Source of the DNA: Acetobacter okinawensis | GTDB lineage: Bacteria > Pseudomonadota > Alphaproteobacteria > Acetobacterales > Acetobacteraceae | DNA: 64,000 nt | Reading direction: 5' to 3' | Assembly: GCF_002153655.1 (NCBI RefSeq) | Contig: NZ_JOPJ01000002.1 | Span: 62,001-126,000 of the forward strand | Position numbers and translations under genes: made by a program | Notes under the pieces: model-generated | Seen by the model: only the letters and a program-made list of their open reading frames with translations | Databases searched by the model: none | What the model was told of the DNA's origin: nothing | In this document: positions 18,851 through 28,016 of the stretch, one piece after another | How the letters are laid out: each line of letters begins with the position of its first letter | How positions within the stretch are numbered: position 1 is the stretch's first letter

Positions 18851-18854
18851 TGCA

Positions 18855-19031
18855 TTATGGCCCCGAACGTGAACGCCCGCCAAAAAACAGGCTGATAATG
18901 AGCAGCACAACAAAAACAAACAGCAGCACCTTGGCAATTTCCGAAAAACCGGAAGCCGCACCGCTAAACCCAAACAGGGACGCCAGCAGGGCAAAAATAA
19001 GAAAAACAATAATCCACCGTATCAACGCCAT
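18855..19031 (-). CDS. DUF1328 small membrane protein (YtjA-like)
   Basis: The 58-residue protein consists of two hydrophobic helices, IRWIIVFLIFALLASLFGF and IAKVLLFVFVVLLIISLFF, joined by a small Gly/Ser/Ala turn and ending in a basic GGRSRSG tail. This is the DUF1328/YtjA pattern of tiny inner-membrane proteins, often stress induced, with no known activity. The ATG at 19031 has GAGG seven bases upstream; the frame is open ten codons further. It lies between its own terminator and the hairpin at 19094. Confidence 0.85.
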   Translation of the reverse strand: MALIRWIIVFLIFALLASLFGFSGAASGFSEIAKVLLFVFVVLLIISLFFGGRSRSGP

Positions 19032-19093
19032 GCCAGCCTCCCACACGCCACGCATTTGCATGCGTGTTTAATGATCTCATAGGTGTTTAACGC

Positions 19094-19127
19094 AAAATGG
19101 CGACCACGGTTCTGTGGTCGCCATTTT
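19094..19127 (-). terminator. Long perfect hairpin after the secreted tandem-repeat protein
   Basis: AAAATGGCGACCAC pairs perfectly over 14 bp with GTGGTCGCCATTTT around a six-base loop. It lies 27 bases past the minus-strand stop at 19154. The A/T ends give a U-run on either strand, so it may act in both directions. Confidence 0.75.
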
Positions 19128-19153
19128 GGCATGATACTTTGTGTGCCGGTAAT

Positions 19154-19912
19154 TTAGTGCTCGTCCGCTCCGGGAATAATATCATAACCCGGTGTCCCCG
19201 GTGCGGGGCCGGGAGGCGGCACATTCCCCACCGTAATGTTGACCAGCTTGTCTACAGCAGGGCCAATTTCTCGCGCATCAATGGCAATGCCAAGCTCACC
19301 ACTGCTCCCACCACCCACGGCATAGAGCGTCTGCCCCGGCTTGAGCAGGCTGGCCACACGCGCAGCCTCACGCGGGGACAGATAAATCACAGAATGGTCC
19401 TTGAGCACCGCACCGCTCAGATTGCCCCCTACATCATACAGGGGCATCCAGACCTCACCATGGAGAACAAGGTCTGGCCCTGCGATCATTTCCGGTGAGT
19501 GCAGGGGCATCTCAATAAAGCTGTCCTGCACGGTGCGCCCGCGCGGGCTGGTCACGCTGAATGCCCGCATGATCGGCAGAACCTGCCCTTTGAGCCCGCG
19601 AATATCGACCTTGTCCCCCACCTTGACCAAGCCCGCAAATGTGTGGGCCTGCGCGGCAGAGACAAAAACCTGTGTGCCATCATCCAGCACAAAACCCACA
19701 ATGCCCCCGTGTGGTGCGGGCAGGAACTGCACCACATTCCCCGTAAACACGGGCAGGACAGACAGGTCATAAACCCCGGTCGCCTGTTTTTCTGTTGTGG
19801 TCTGTCTGGAGGCAAAAGGCGCGCCATGAGCCTGCTCCCCCTTATGGGCAGGGGCTGCCACCGCAACGGAAGACGCCAGAATGAGAGCAGACAAACTAAG
19901 CAAAGAGCGCAT
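19154..19912 (-). CDS. Secreted protein with two internal OB-like repeats, function unknown
   Basis: The ATG at 19912 gives a clear signal peptide (MRSLLSLSALILASSVAVAA, cleavage near residue 20). The mature 230 residues hold two related units, about 57-108 and 151-203. In each, a G-x-V strand is followed by a G-x-V-L-D/K-D strand, then VS/LS, a helix with repeated Ala, and K-x-G. I read these as small beta-barrel (OB-like) domains. The C-terminus is Pro/Gly-rich (GPAPGTPGY). An in-frame start at 19987 would bury the signal peptide. I do not recognise a named family. It is likely periplasmic and is monocistronic, downstream of purH. Confidence 0.7.
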   Translation of the reverse strand: MRSLLSLSALILASSVAVAAPAHKGEQAHGAPFASRQTTTEKQATGVYDLSVLPVFTGNVVQFLPAPHGGIVGFVLDDGTQVFVSAAQAHTFAGLVKVGDKVDIRGLKGQVLPIMRAFSVTSPRGRTVQDSFIEMPLHSPEMIAGPDLVLHGEVWMPLYDVGGNLSGAVLKDHSVIYLSPREAARVASLLKPGQTLYAVGGGSSGELGIAIDAREIGPAVDKLVNITVGNVPPPGPAPGTPGYDIIPGADEH

Positions 19913-20031
19913 GAAACAACCACTAAGGACAGGCGCGCCCTGCCCCAAAGCGGGCAAGGCGCGGCAATGCGTGAGACTCGTCTGCATAATCTGCCACGAA
20001 AAGCCATTCCCGCAAGAGCGGGAAAAGCGCG

Positions 20032-21609
20032 TCAGTGGCGGAAATGACGCATACCAGTAAACACCATGGCAATACCCGCGGCATCGGCTGCGGCGATCAC
20101 CTCATCATCACGGATGGAACCACCGGGCTGGATGACGGCCGTTGCACCGGCAGCCACAATGGTTTCCAGCCCATCAGCAAAGGGGAAGAACGCATCAGAC
20201 GCTGCCACCGAGCCCTGCGTCAGAGGTGCAGATTGGCCAGCCGCCTTTGCCGCCTCCCCGCTTTTGCTTGCGGCAATCCGTGCAGAATCCACGCGGCTCA
20301 TCTGGCCTGCCCCAATACCAACCGTTGTGCGGTCCTTGGCATATACAATGGCGTTGGATTTGACGTGTTTGGCTACCCGGAATGCAAAGATCAGGTCCTG
20401 CATTTCCTGCTCGGTGGGTTTGCGCTTGGTCACAACCTTGAGCGCTTCGGGGGCAATACGCCCGTTATCACGCGTCTGGGCCAAAAAGCCCCCGGCAACT
20501 GAACGCACGACCGTACCAGCCGCCGTCGGGTCAGGCAGGCCGCCCGTAAGCAGCAGACGCAGGTTTTTTTTGCGCGCCAGCAGGGCTTTGGCATCTTCTG
20601 CCGCATCCGGGGCGACAATGACTTCGGTAAAGATGGTGGAAATTTTTTCCGCCGTAGCAGCATCAAGCGGGCGGTTGAGCGCAACAATGCCACCAAAGGC
20701 AGAAACCGGGTCGCACCGCAGGGCCTGATCCCAGGCTGTGGTCAATGCGCTGGAAACGGCAACCCCGCAAGGGTTGGCATGTTTGACAATGACCACAGCA
20801 GGTTCATCAAACTCGGCCACAGCCTCAAACGCTGCATCCGTGTCGTTGATGTTGTTATAAGACAGTGCTTTGCCCTGCACCTGCACCGCCGTTGCAACGC
20901 CGGGACGCGGGCTGCCATCGCGGTAGAAGGCAGCCTGCTGGTGGGGGTTTTCGCCATACCGCAGGATTTCAGCCCGCTGGCCAGCAAGGGCAAAACGCTC
21001 GGGGAACGCATCCTGCGCCTGTGCTGCAAACCATGCGGCAATGGCAGCGTCATACGCAGCCGTACGAGCATAGGCTGCTCCAGCGTAAAAGCGGCGCGTG
21101 TCCAGCGTGGTGCCGCCATTGCCCAGTGCGTCAATCAGCCCTTCATACTGGGCGGGGTCGGTCAGCACCACCACGTGCGCGTGGTTCTTGGCCGCAGCAC
21201 GGATCAGGGCCGGGCCGCCAATATCAATATTTTCAATGCAGGTTTCTGCATCCGCACCAGAGGCAACCGTTTTTTCAAACGGATACAGGTTCACAGCCAC
21301 CAGATCGATCGGGCCAATGCCGTGCTCGTGCATCTGCGCCACGTGGGCTGGCAGGTCACGGCGACCAAGAATGCCCCCATGAATTTTGGGCACCAGAGTT
21401 TTAACGCGCCCATCCAGAATTTCAGGAAAGCCCGTGTAATCCGATACTTCCGTCACAGGCACCCCTGCATCACGCAGGGCTTTGGCGGAACCGCCCGTGG
21501 ACAGGATTTCCGCCCCCTGCGCCACAAGGGCACGGGCCAGGTCCAGCAGACCTGCTTTATCGGAGACGGAAATAAGGGCACGACGGATAGGAAGCGTCGT
21601 CTGGCTCAT
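20032..21609 (-). CDS. purH: Bifunctional AICAR transformylase / IMP cyclohydrolase
   Basis: PurH performs the last two steps of IMP synthesis: formyl transfer from 10-formyl-THF to AICAR and ring closure. The N-terminal MGS-like domain ([39 protein letters not shown]) carries the cyclohydrolase. The C-terminal domain has the [10 protein letters not shown] transformylase motif (near 262-271), and the protein ends in FTGMRHFRH. The length of 525 residues is standard. 10-formyl-THF supply links it to the folate gene at 50122, and its product IMP is the substrate of PurA at 85. Confidence 0.98.
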   Translation of the reverse strand: MSQTTLPIRRALISVSDKAGLLDLARALVAQGAEILSTGGSAKALRDAGVPVTEVSDYTGFPEILDGRVKTLVPKIHGGILGRRDLPAHVAQMHEHGIGPIDLVAVNLYPFEKTVASGADAETCIENIDIGGPALIRAAAKNHAHVVVLTDPAQYEGLIDALGNGGTTLDTRRFYAGAAYARTAAYDAAIAAWFAAQAQDAFPERFALAGQRAEILRYGENPHQQAAFYRDGSPRPGVATAVQVQGKALSYNNINDTDAAFEAVAEFDEPAVVIVKHANPCGVAVSSALTTAWDQALRCDPVSAFGGIVALNRPLDAATAEKISTIFTEVIVAPDAAEDAKALLARKKNLRLLLTGGLPDPTAAGTVVRSVAGGFLAQTRDNGRIAPEALKVVTKRKPTEQEMQDLIFAFRVAKHVKSNAIVYAKDRTTVGIGAGQMSRVDSARIAASKSGEAAKAAGQSAPLTQGSVAASDAFFPFADGLETIVAAGATAVIQPGGSIRDDEVIAAADAAGIAMVFTGMRHFRH

Positions 21610-21702
21610 GGGTGGACCTTTCGCACGGCAAAAACGTAATGCGGCTGATTAGCCAACATGCCGCACGCAGGCAACCAACCGGGACAAAGAAGTGGACACC
21701 GC

Positions 21703-22440
21703 CTAGCGGCGGGTAAACGTCCAGTAAAGCGGCTGGCGGCCAGCGGCTATGGCCTTGGCCTCATACCGGGTAGGGAACCATCCATCCGGCCGGGTCGTGG
21801 CGGGTGGCGGTGCTTCAAAATACGGCTGGGCGGACATGACTTCTTCCACCCATGCCTGATAGGTCGGGTCATCGCTGGCCACACGCCAGATGGCACCGGG
21901 TTTGAGCACACGCGCACAGAGTTCCACATTCTGCGGGTGCACAAAGCGGCGCTTTGCATGGCGGGCCTTGGGCCACGGGTCCGGGAACATCAGAAACAGG
22001 CGGTCCAGACTGGCATCCGGCAATGCCCGCAACACCAGCCGCGCATCATCATCCCACAAGCGGAGCATATCCGGCAGTGGGGCGGTTGCTTCCTGCTCCA
22101 CTGGCACAAGCTTGTTGAGCAGCGAGCACAGACCGTTATGAAAAACTTCGGAGGCTATATAGCCGACCTCGGGGTGGGCTTTGGTCTGGGCCAGCACATG
22201 CTCGCCCCCACCAAAACCGACCTCGAACCAGATCTGCTGTGGCGCATGGCCAAAAACAGAGGCTGGGTCTGCTGCCTTGTCCAGCGGAAACCGCAGGCGT
22301 GGCAGCGTTTCGTCCAGCAGGCGTTCCTGACGGGGGCGGAGCGGATGCCCGCGCTGGCGGCCATACAGCCTTTCCGGCGGGGGCTTTACATCCACTGCTT
22401 CGGGCTGGCCAGTAATAACCTGACCTTTTGCCTCCGTCAT
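21703..22440 (-). CDS. trmB: tRNA (guanine-N7-)-methyltransferase
   Basis: TrmB methylates G46 of tRNA using S-adenosylmethionine. The 245-residue protein has the SAM-binding motif EVGFGGGEHVLAQ (near 70-82), the VLRALPDASLDRLFLMFPDPWPK segment in two parts near 130-150, and the KRRFVHPQ motif after it. The ATG at 22440 has AAGG ten bases upstream; a GTG two codons earlier is possible. It starts 18 bases after metK, the SAM synthetase, so producer and consumer of SAM are probably co-transcribed. Confidence 0.95.
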   Translation of the reverse strand: MTEAKGQVITGQPEAVDVKPPPERLYGRQRGHPLRPRQERLLDETLPRLRFPLDKAADPASVFGHAPQQIWFEVGFGGGEHVLAQTKAHPEVGYIASEVFHNGLCSLLNKLVPVEQEATAPLPDMLRLWDDDARLVLRALPDASLDRLFLMFPDPWPKARHAKRRFVHPQNVELCARVLKPGAIWRVASDDPTYQAWVEEVMSAQPYFEAPPPATTRPDGWFPTRYEAKAIAAGRQPLYWTFTRR

Positions 22441-22458
22441 GAGCACGCTACCTTTATA

Positions 22459-23646
22459 TCAACGCTTCAGTGCGCTGCGCAGGGAATCCACCAGATCGGT
22501 GCGTTCCCACGTAAAGGTATCCAGCTTGTCGTCCGGCGTACGGCCAAAGTGTCCATATGCGGACGTGGTCGCATAGATCGGACGGTTCAGACGCAGGTGC
22601 TTGCGAATGCCGCGCGGCGTCAGGTCCATGACCTCACGCAGGACTGCACCCAGACGGGCTTCGTCCACATCCTTGCCGCTCTCATCCAGATCCACATAAA
22701 CGGACAGCGGATGGGACACGCCAATAGCGTAGGACAGCTGGATGGTGCAGCGGTCAGCCAGACCAGCCGCCACAACGTTCTTGGCAAGGTAGCGGCAGGC
22801 GTATGCTGCGGAGCGGTCAACCTTGGTCGGATCCTTACCGGAGAATGCGCCACCACCATGCGGAGCAGCACCACCGTAGGTGTCCACAATGATTTTACGC
22901 CCGGTCAGGCCGCAGTCCCCATCGGGGCCACCGATCACGAATACGCCGGTCGGGTTGGCGTAAAATTCGTTTTCCGGCGGCATCCAGCCCTCGGGCAGCA
23001 CGCCACGGGTCACGTCCAGCAGACGCTCGCGCAGGGCGTTCTGGTCCGCACCTTCATCATGCTGTGTGGAAATCACGACCGAGGTCGCGCCCACCGGACG
23101 ACCGTTGACGTAGCGCAGGGTTACCTGGCTTTTGGCGTCGGGCTGGAGGCCAGCAACGCGCGCATCGCCAGCGCGGCGCAGGTCGCGGATGGTGTGCAGG
23201 ATGCGGTGCGCATAATACAGCGGCGCAGGCATGAGGGTGTCTGTCTCGTTAGAGGCATAGCCGAACATGATGCCCTGATCGCCAGCACCTTCGTCCTTGT
23301 CCGATGTGCTGTCCACACCTACGGCAATGTCAGCGGACTGAGCATGCAGGTAGTTGGAGGCCTCGGCATGACGCCAGGAGAAACCCTCCTGATCGTAGCC
23401 GATGTCCTTGACCGCTTCACGCGCCAGATGGATCAGCTGTTCGGATGTAACGGAGTCAGGTCCGCGCACCTCACCAGCCATAACGATTCGGTTGGTCGTT
23501 ACCAGCGTTTCACACGCCACGCGGGCTTCAGGATCCGCCGCCAGATACGCGTCCAGAACGGTATCGCTGATCCGGTCAGCAACTTTATCGGGATGACCTT
23601 CAGAAACAGATTCCGAAGTAAACAGAAAATCGCCGTCTTTACGCAT
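22459..23646 (-). CDS. metK: S-adenosylmethionine synthetase
   Basis: MetK makes S-adenosylmethionine from methionine and ATP. The 395-residue protein starts with [20 protein letters not shown], then has [14 protein letters not shown], the [20 protein letters not shown]-loop-like motif near 270 and a normal C-terminus. A longer-than-usual segment (residues about 95-110, [16 protein letters not shown]) is consistent with the alphaproteobacterial form. The ATG at 23646 lacks an obvious ribosome site. Upstream is a long inverted repeat with a T-run and a second small hairpin (see 23695-23760), suggesting leader control. Confidence 0.97.
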   Translation of the reverse strand: MRKDGDFLFTSESVSEGHPDKVADRISDTVLDAYLAADPEARVACETLVTTNRIVMAGEVRGPDSVTSEQLIHLAREAVKDIGYDQEGFSWRHAEASNYLHAQSADIAVGVDSTSDKDEGAGDQGIMFGYASNETDTLMPAPLYYAHRILHTIRDLRRAGDARVAGLQPDAKSQVTLRYVNGRPVGATSVVISTQHDEGADQNALRERLLDVTRGVLPEGWMPPENEFYANPTGVFVIGGPDGDCGLTGRKIIVDTYGGAAPHGGGAFSGKDPTKVDRSAAYACRYLAKNVVAAGLADRCTIQLSYAIGVSHPLSVYVDLDESGKDVDEARLGAVLREVMDLTPRGIRKHLRLNRPIYATTSAYGHFGRTPDDKLDTFTWERTDLVDSLRSALKR

Positions 23647-23694
23647 GATGGTGCCGTTCGCCCCACGCCAGTGAAAAAAGGAAACAGGTAACCA

Positions 23695-23760
23695 TCCCCA
23701 AAAAAAGGGGACGGGACCGTATGGCGTTATAGACTGTAATGGTCAAGAGCCATACGGCCC
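23695..23760 (-). promoter_or_regulatory. Structured region upstream of metK: long inverted repeat plus T-run
   Basis: GGGCCGTATGGC and GCCATACGGTCCC (23713-23725 and 23749-23760) form a 12-bp stem with one bulged base and a loop of about 23 nt. They are followed on the minus strand by TCCCC-T7-GGGGA. The T7 run could make the stem a terminator for dapB. Alternatively the loop's TTGACC could be a -35 element, which would make this an operator-like site for metK. No known SAM riboswitch core was recognised. Confidence 0.5.
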
Positions 23761-23834
23761 CGCCACAAAAAACAAGCCCCTGTTTTCAGCCCTGCGCCAA
23801 ACGCGGGGCATGCGCTGAACAGACAGGCACATGC

Positions 23835-24614
23835 TTACAGCGGCGGCAGACCCAGCACATCTTCCATGTTGTAAAGGCCGGCTTCCCGCCCTTTTGTCCA
23901 CAATGCCGCCCGCACCGCACCTGTTGCGTAGATGCGGCGGTTGAACGAACGGTGCGACAGGGTGATCTGCTCATCCGCAGATGTGAAAAGAACGTCATGT
24001 TCGCCCACAATCTGCCCACCACGCAGGGCGGCAAAGCCAATGGCGCCCGTCTGGCGGGGGCCGGTCAGGCCATCACGCCCACTTTCACGCACGTCTTCCA
24101 GCGCCACGCCACGGCCAAGAGCTACCGCCTGACCAATGGCCAGCGCCGTGCCGGATGGGGCATCCACCTTCTGTCTGTGGTGCATCTCCACAATTTCTGC
24201 ATCATAGGTTTCTGCGGGGAGAGCCTGCCCCATCATCCGGGCAAGGCGCTGCACCAGCGTAACACCGGGCGAAAAATTGGCCGCGTGCACCACGGTCATA
24301 TCACCAGATGCCTCTTGCAGCGCCCCCAGTTGCGCCGCCGACAGGCCCGTTGTGCCCAGCACCCACGCAACGCCGGTACCAACCAGAGCCCTGGCGCTGG
24401 AAACGACTGTATCCGCATGGGTGAAGTCGATCACCACGTCGCATTTTTCCGCCAGAGCAGACATGCTGGTAAATAGTGGAACCTCGGCTGCCAGCCCTGT
24501 GGCCTGTTCTGGCGCGCGCGTGGTGCCCCCTGCAACAGTGGCGCCTGCCGCCCGCACCTCTTCAATCAGCAGTTGTCCTACGCGGCCTGTAATCCCTGCA
24601 ATGCCAATACGCAT
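23835..24614 (-). CDS. dapB: 4-hydroxy-tetrahydrodipicolinate reductase
   Basis: DapB reduces the DapA product to tetrahydrodipicolinate in lysine and meso-diaminopimelate synthesis. The 259-residue protein starts MRIGIAGITGRVGQLL, which holds the NAD(P)-binding GxxGRxG loop. It has the family segments VVIDFTHADT, GTTGLS, the catalytic EMHHRQKVDAPSGTAL (near 150-165) and GEHDVLFTSADEQI. It starts six bases after dnaJ on the same strand, so it may be read from the heat-shock transcript. Confidence 0.97.
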   Translation of the reverse strand: MRIGIAGITGRVGQLLIEEVRAAGATVAGGTTRAPEQATGLAAEVPLFTSMSALAEKCDVVIDFTHADTVVSSARALVGTGVAWVLGTTGLSAAQLGALQEASGDMTVVHAANFSPGVTLVQRLARMMGQALPAETYDAEIVEMHHRQKVDAPSGTALAIGQAVALGRGVALEDVRESGRDGLTGPRQTGAIGFAALRGGQIVGEHDVLFTSADEQITLSHRSFNRRIYATGAVRAALWTKGREAGLYNMEDVLGLPPL

Positions 24615-24619
24615 CTGTC

Positions 24620-25756
24620 TTATTCCGATCCCTCAAAGAAATCACGCACACGACGGAAGAACCCCGTGTGTTCGGGGCTGTGCTTGACATCCTCCCCCGC
24701 TTCTTTCTCAAATTCTTCCAGCAGTTCGCGCTGGCGCTTGGTCAGCACCTGCGGCGTTTCCACTGTGACCTGAATATACATATCCCCCCGCGCACTCGAA
24801 CGCAGGACCGAGAACCCCTTGCCCCGCAGGCGGAAATGCGCGCCGGTCTGTGTTCCGGCCGGAATTTTAACACTGGTGCGCCCACCATCAATCACGGGCA
24901 CTTCTATTTCCGTACCCAGAGCAGCCTGCGCCATGCGCAGGGGTACGCGGCAATACACATTGGCCCCATCACGCTGGAAAATGGAGTGCTCGGAAACAGA
25001 GACATGCACATACAGGTCGCCCGCTGGCACGCCATTGCCACCGGCCTCGCCCTCGCCAGTCAGGCGGATGCGTGTGCCATCCTCCACCCCTGCGGGGATC
25101 TGCACCTTAATGGTGCGTTCCTGCTCCACGGTCCCTTCCCCACGGCAGGCCTTGCAGGGGTCCTTGACCACCCGGCCAGCGCCATGGCAGGTCGGGCAGG
25201 CCCGTTCCACCACAAAAAAGCCCTGCTGCGCGCGCACCTTGCCTGCACCATGGCAGCTTGGGCAGGTTTCCACCCCTGCGGCACCACTGTTGGAGCCTGT
25301 GCCGTGGCAGGTATCACACGCCACACGGGTGATGACCCGCACATCTTTTTCCACGCCTGCAAACGCTTCTTCGAGCGTAATTTCGACATGGGTCTGAATA
25401 TCATTGCCACTGCGGGCCTGCCCACCACGGCGACCCATCATATCTCCAAACATCTGTTCGAAAATATCGCCCAGACCACCGCCACCAAACCCGTTAAAGT
25501 CAAACCCGCCCGGCCCCGGGCCACCCCCTTCAAACGCAGCATGGCCAAAGCGGTCGTAGGCGGCGCGCTTCTGCTCATCCTTGAGCACATCGTAAGCCTG
25601 ATTGATTTCCTTGAACTTGGCCTCAGCCGCATCATCCCCCGGATTACGGTCGGGATGGAACTTCATGGCCAGCTTGCGATAGGCTTTTTTAATTTCCTCG
25701 CCAGAGGCCGTGCGGGTTACCTCAAGAATTTCGTAGTAATCAAGCTTAGTAGCCAT
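24620..25756 (-). CDS. dnaJ: Chaperone protein DnaJ
   Basis: DnaJ is the J-protein co-chaperone that delivers substrates to DnaK and stimulates its ATPase. The J domain (residues 1-70) has the HPD motif in [10 protein letters not shown] Gly/Phe-rich segment follows, then four zinc-binding repeats ([32 protein letters not shown]) near 150-215, and the substrate-binding C-terminus. Length 378 is typical. The ATG at 25756 has AGAGGA five bases upstream. Two tandem hairpins separate it from dnaK, which probably lowers its expression relative to dnaK. Confidence 0.98.
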   Translation of the reverse strand: MATKLDYYEILEVTRTASGEEIKKAYRKLAMKFHPDRNPGDDAAEAKFKEINQAYDVLKDEQKRAAYDRFGHAAFEGGGPGPGGFDFNGFGGGGLGDIFEQMFGDMMGRRGGQARSGNDIQTHVEITLEEAFAGVEKDVRVITRVACDTCHGTGSNSGAAGVETCPSCHGAGKVRAQQGFFVVERACPTCHGAGRVVKDPCKACRGEGTVEQERTIKVQIPAGVEDGTRIRLTGEGEAGGNGVPAGDLYVHVSVSEHSIFQRDGANVYCRVPLRMAQAALGTEIEVPVIDGGRTSVKIPAGTQTGAHFRLRGKGFSVLRSSARGDMYIQVTVETPQVLTKRQRELLEEFEKEAGEDVKHSPEHTGFFRRVRDFFEGSE

Positions 25757-25814
25757 GAAAGTCCTCTTGGGGCTGCCTCTTGCATGAGCACAGCATCTGT
25801 CCAGAATGTAAAAC

Positions 25815-25853
25815 GTAAAAAGGCGTCCGCCTTATAAAAAGCACGGACGCCGC
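25815..25853 (-). terminator. Terminator hairpin after dnaK (second of two)
   Basis: On the minus strand GGCGTCCG and CGGACGCC pair around a loop of about 14 nt, followed directly by TTTTTACG. A second hairpin lies just upstream, so dnaJ is reached only by readthrough or from its own promoter. Confidence 0.78.
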
Positions 25854-25854
25854 A

Positions 25855-25895
25855 TAAAAAATGCATTGAGGCCATGCATGTCACATGGCCCCATA
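25855..25895 (-). terminator. Terminator hairpin after dnaK (first of two)
   Basis: On the minus strand GGCCATG and CATGGCC pair, followed by TCAATGCATTTTTT with a six-T run. It lies 17 bases past the dnaK stop. With the hairpin at 25815 it forms a tandem partial terminator. Confidence 0.65.
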
Positions 25896-25911
25896 GGCTG
25901 CATACGTCCGA

Positions 25912-27822
25912 TCAGGACTTTTTGTTTTCGTTCACGTCTTCAAAGTCGGCGTCAACGATGTCTTTTTCATCAGCCTTGGCACCAGCAGCGGCACCGGCTT
26001 CTGCGCCCTCAGCTTCCTGACCAGCCTTGTAGGCGGCTTCACCCACCTTCATGGCGGCCTGCGTCAGACGTTCGGTTGCGCTCTTGAGCGCGTCCACATC
26101 CGTACCTTCCAGAGCGGACTTAACGGCGGCAATGGCGCTTTCAGCTTCGGACTTGTCAGCCGCAGGCACCTTGTCACCAACGTCAGCCAGAGACTTTTCG
26201 ACCTGATGCACAAGGGATTCCGCACTGTTGCGGGCTTCCACCTGCTCACGCTTGGCCTTATCGGCTGCTGCGTTGGCTTCGGCGTCCTTGACCATCTTTT
26301 CGATGTCATTGTCCGACAGACCACCAGATGCCTGGATCTTGATCTGCTGTTCCTTGCCAGTCGCCTTATCCTTGGCGGAAACGGACACAATGCCGTTTGC
26401 GTCAATATCAAAGGTCACTTCAATCTGGGGCACGCCACGCGGTGCTGCGGGAATACCGGTCAGGTCGAAGTTACCAAGCAGCTTGTTGTCCGCCGCCATT
26501 TCGCGCTCGCCCTGATAGACCTTAATGGTCACAGCGCCCTGATTGTCTTCCGCCGTGGAGAACACCTGGCTCTTCTTGGTCGGAATGGTGGTGTTACGGT
26601 CAATCAGGCGAGTGAACACGCCACCGAGGGTTTCAATCCCCAAAGACAGGGGGGTTACGTCAAGCAGCAGAACGTCTTTGACATCACCCTTGAGCACAGC
26701 CCCCTGAATGGCGGCACCAATGGCAACCACTTCATCCGGGTTCACGTTGCGGGCAGGGTCTTTACCAAAGAATTCTTTAACCGTTTCAATCACCTTGGGC
26801 ATGCGGGTCATACCGCCGACCAGAATGACTTCATCAATCCCCGAAGCGGACAGGCCAGCATCCTTCAGCGCGGCTTTGCAGGGTTCAAGCGTGCGGCTGA
26901 TCAGGTCATCCACAAGGCTTTCCAGCTTGGCGCGGCTCAGCTTGACCACAAGGTGCTTGGGACCGGAGGCATCCGCCGTGATGAACGGCAGGTTGATTTC
27001 GGTTTCCTTGGAGGAGGACAGCTCGATCTTGGCTTTTTCTGCGGCTTCCTTCAGGCGCTGCAGAGCCAGCTTGTCGGAGCGCAGGTCAATGCCCTGCTCG
27101 CGTTTGAACTCGTCAGCCAGAAACGCGATGATCCGGTTATCAAAGTCTTCCCCGCCGAGGAAGGTGTCCCCGTTGGTGGATTTTACTTCGATCACGCCGT
27201 CAGAAATTTCCAGCACGGATACGTCAAACGTACCACCACCAAGGTCATACACGGCCACGGTGCCGCCGCTCTTTTTTTCCAGCCCGTAAGCCAGAGCCGC
27301 TGCGGTGGGTTCGTTGATGATACGCAGCACTTCCAGACCGGCAATGCGGCCTGCATCCTTGGTTGCCTGACGCTGGGCATCGTTAAAGTACGCGGGAACC
27401 GTAATAACGGCCTGCGTGACTTTTTCGCCAAGGTAGGATTCCGCAGTTTCCTTCATCTTACCCAGAATGAAGGCGGAAATCTGGGAGGGGGCGTAGTTTG
27501 TGCCGCGTGCCTCGACCCATGCATCGCCATTGTCGCCTTTGACAATGCTGTAGGGCACCATGCCCTTGTCCTTCTGGACGGTTGCATCGTCAAAACGGCG
27601 GCCAATCAGGCGCTTTACGGCATAAAGGGTGTTGGTGGGGTTGGTAACAGCCTGACGCTTTGCAGCCTGCCCGACCAGCATTTCACCCCCTTCGGTGAAA
27701 GCGACCATGGACGGCGTTGTGCGTGCGCCTTCGCTGTTTTCGATGACTTTTGTTTCGTTACCTTCGCGCACGGCCACGCAGGAGTTGGTGGTGCCGAGGT
27801 CGATACCAATGACTTTGCTCAA
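25912..27822 (-). CDS. dnaK: Chaperone protein DnaK (Hsp70)
   Basis: DnaK is the ATP-driven Hsp70 chaperone, working with DnaJ and GrpE (both in the window). The ATPase domain has [14 protein letters not shown] at the N-terminus, [20 protein letters not shown] near 140, and [16 protein letters not shown] near 190. A substrate-binding domain and a lid follow, and the protein ends in an acidic [16 protein letters not shown] tail. The 636-residue length is normal. The start codon is TTG at 27822-27820: the family N-terminus [10 protein letters not shown] begins exactly there, and AAGGAG lies seven bases upstream. No ATG or GTG fits. No sigma-32 consensus or CIRCE element was recognised upstream. 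Confidence 0.98.
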   Translation of the reverse strand: MSKVIGIDLGTTNSCVAVREGNETKVIENSEGARTTPSMVAFTEGGEMLVGQAAKRQAVTNPTNTLYAVKRLIGRRFDDATVQKDKGMVPYSIVKGDNGDAWVEARGTNYAPSQISAFILGKMKETAESYLGEKVTQAVITVPAYFNDAQRQATKDAGRIAGLEVLRIINEPTAAALAYGLEKKSGGTVAVYDLGGGTFDVSVLEISDGVIEVKSTNGDTFLGGEDFDNRIIAFLADEFKREQGIDLRSDKLALQRLKEAAEKAKIELSSSKETEINLPFITADASGPKHLVVKLSRAKLESLVDDLISRTLEPCKAALKDAGLSASGIDEVILVGGMTRMPKVIETVKEFFGKDPARNVNPDEVVAIGAAIQGAVLKGDVKDVLLLDVTPLSLGIETLGGVFTRLIDRNTTIPTKKSQVFSTAEDNQGAVTIKVYQGEREMAADNKLLGNFDLTGIPAAPRGVPQIEVTFDIDANGIVSVSAKDKATGKEQQIKIQASGGLSDNDIEKMVKDAEANAAADKAKREQVEARNSAESLVHQVEKSLADVGDKVPAADKSEAESAIAAVKSALEGTDVDALKSATERLTQAAMKVGEAAYKAGQEAEGAEAGAAAGAKADEKDIVDADFEDVNENKKS

Positions 27823-27835
27823 TTTCGTGCTCCTT
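27820..27835 (-). promoter_or_regulatory. Ribosome-binding site and TTG start of dnaK
   Basis: Minus-strand AAGGAG at 27835-27830, a seven-base spacer and TTG at 27822-27820. The ideal Shine-Dalgarno sequence supports use of the rare TTG codon for one of the most abundant proteins of the cell. Confidence 0.8.
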
Positions 27836-27940
27836 GTAGCGACTTCATCCGACCCGAAGCATCAGATAAAGCCCTTTTTTATCGTAACCGGGTGTGCCCG
27901 AACAAAACCGGGCCGCAACCACAATGACAACTCAGATGTA

Positions 27941-27980
27941 TGGTGTGGTTTTCCCTTTTTCAAGAAGGAAAAACCACACG
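27941..27980 (-). repeat. Stem-loop between grpE and dnaK
   Basis: GTGTGGTTTT-CC and GGAAAAACCACAC form a stem of about 12 bp with one bulge around a TTC-rich loop. There is no T-run on the minus strand. It may be a processing or stability element for the grpE-dnaK transcript; its role is unknown. Confidence 0.55.
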
Positions 27981-28016
27981 GCGGAAAGGTTTTTTATCCC
28001 CTCCCGCCCCGCAGCG

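Noticed and set aside
23647-23834. A SAM riboswitch upstream of metK.
   Set aside because: I compared the leader with the SAM-II and SAM/SAH cores from memory and found neither conserved core. A covariance-model search would settle it.
26206-27927. A 573-codon plus-strand frame opposite dnaK, and similar long antisense frames opposite clpA (36897-38807), metK/trmB (21658-23691) and the M16 peptidase (58821-60188).
   Set aside because: They are the mirror images of GC-rich-wobble genes whose own products are unmistakable; the antisense proteins have no recognisable family or ribosome site.
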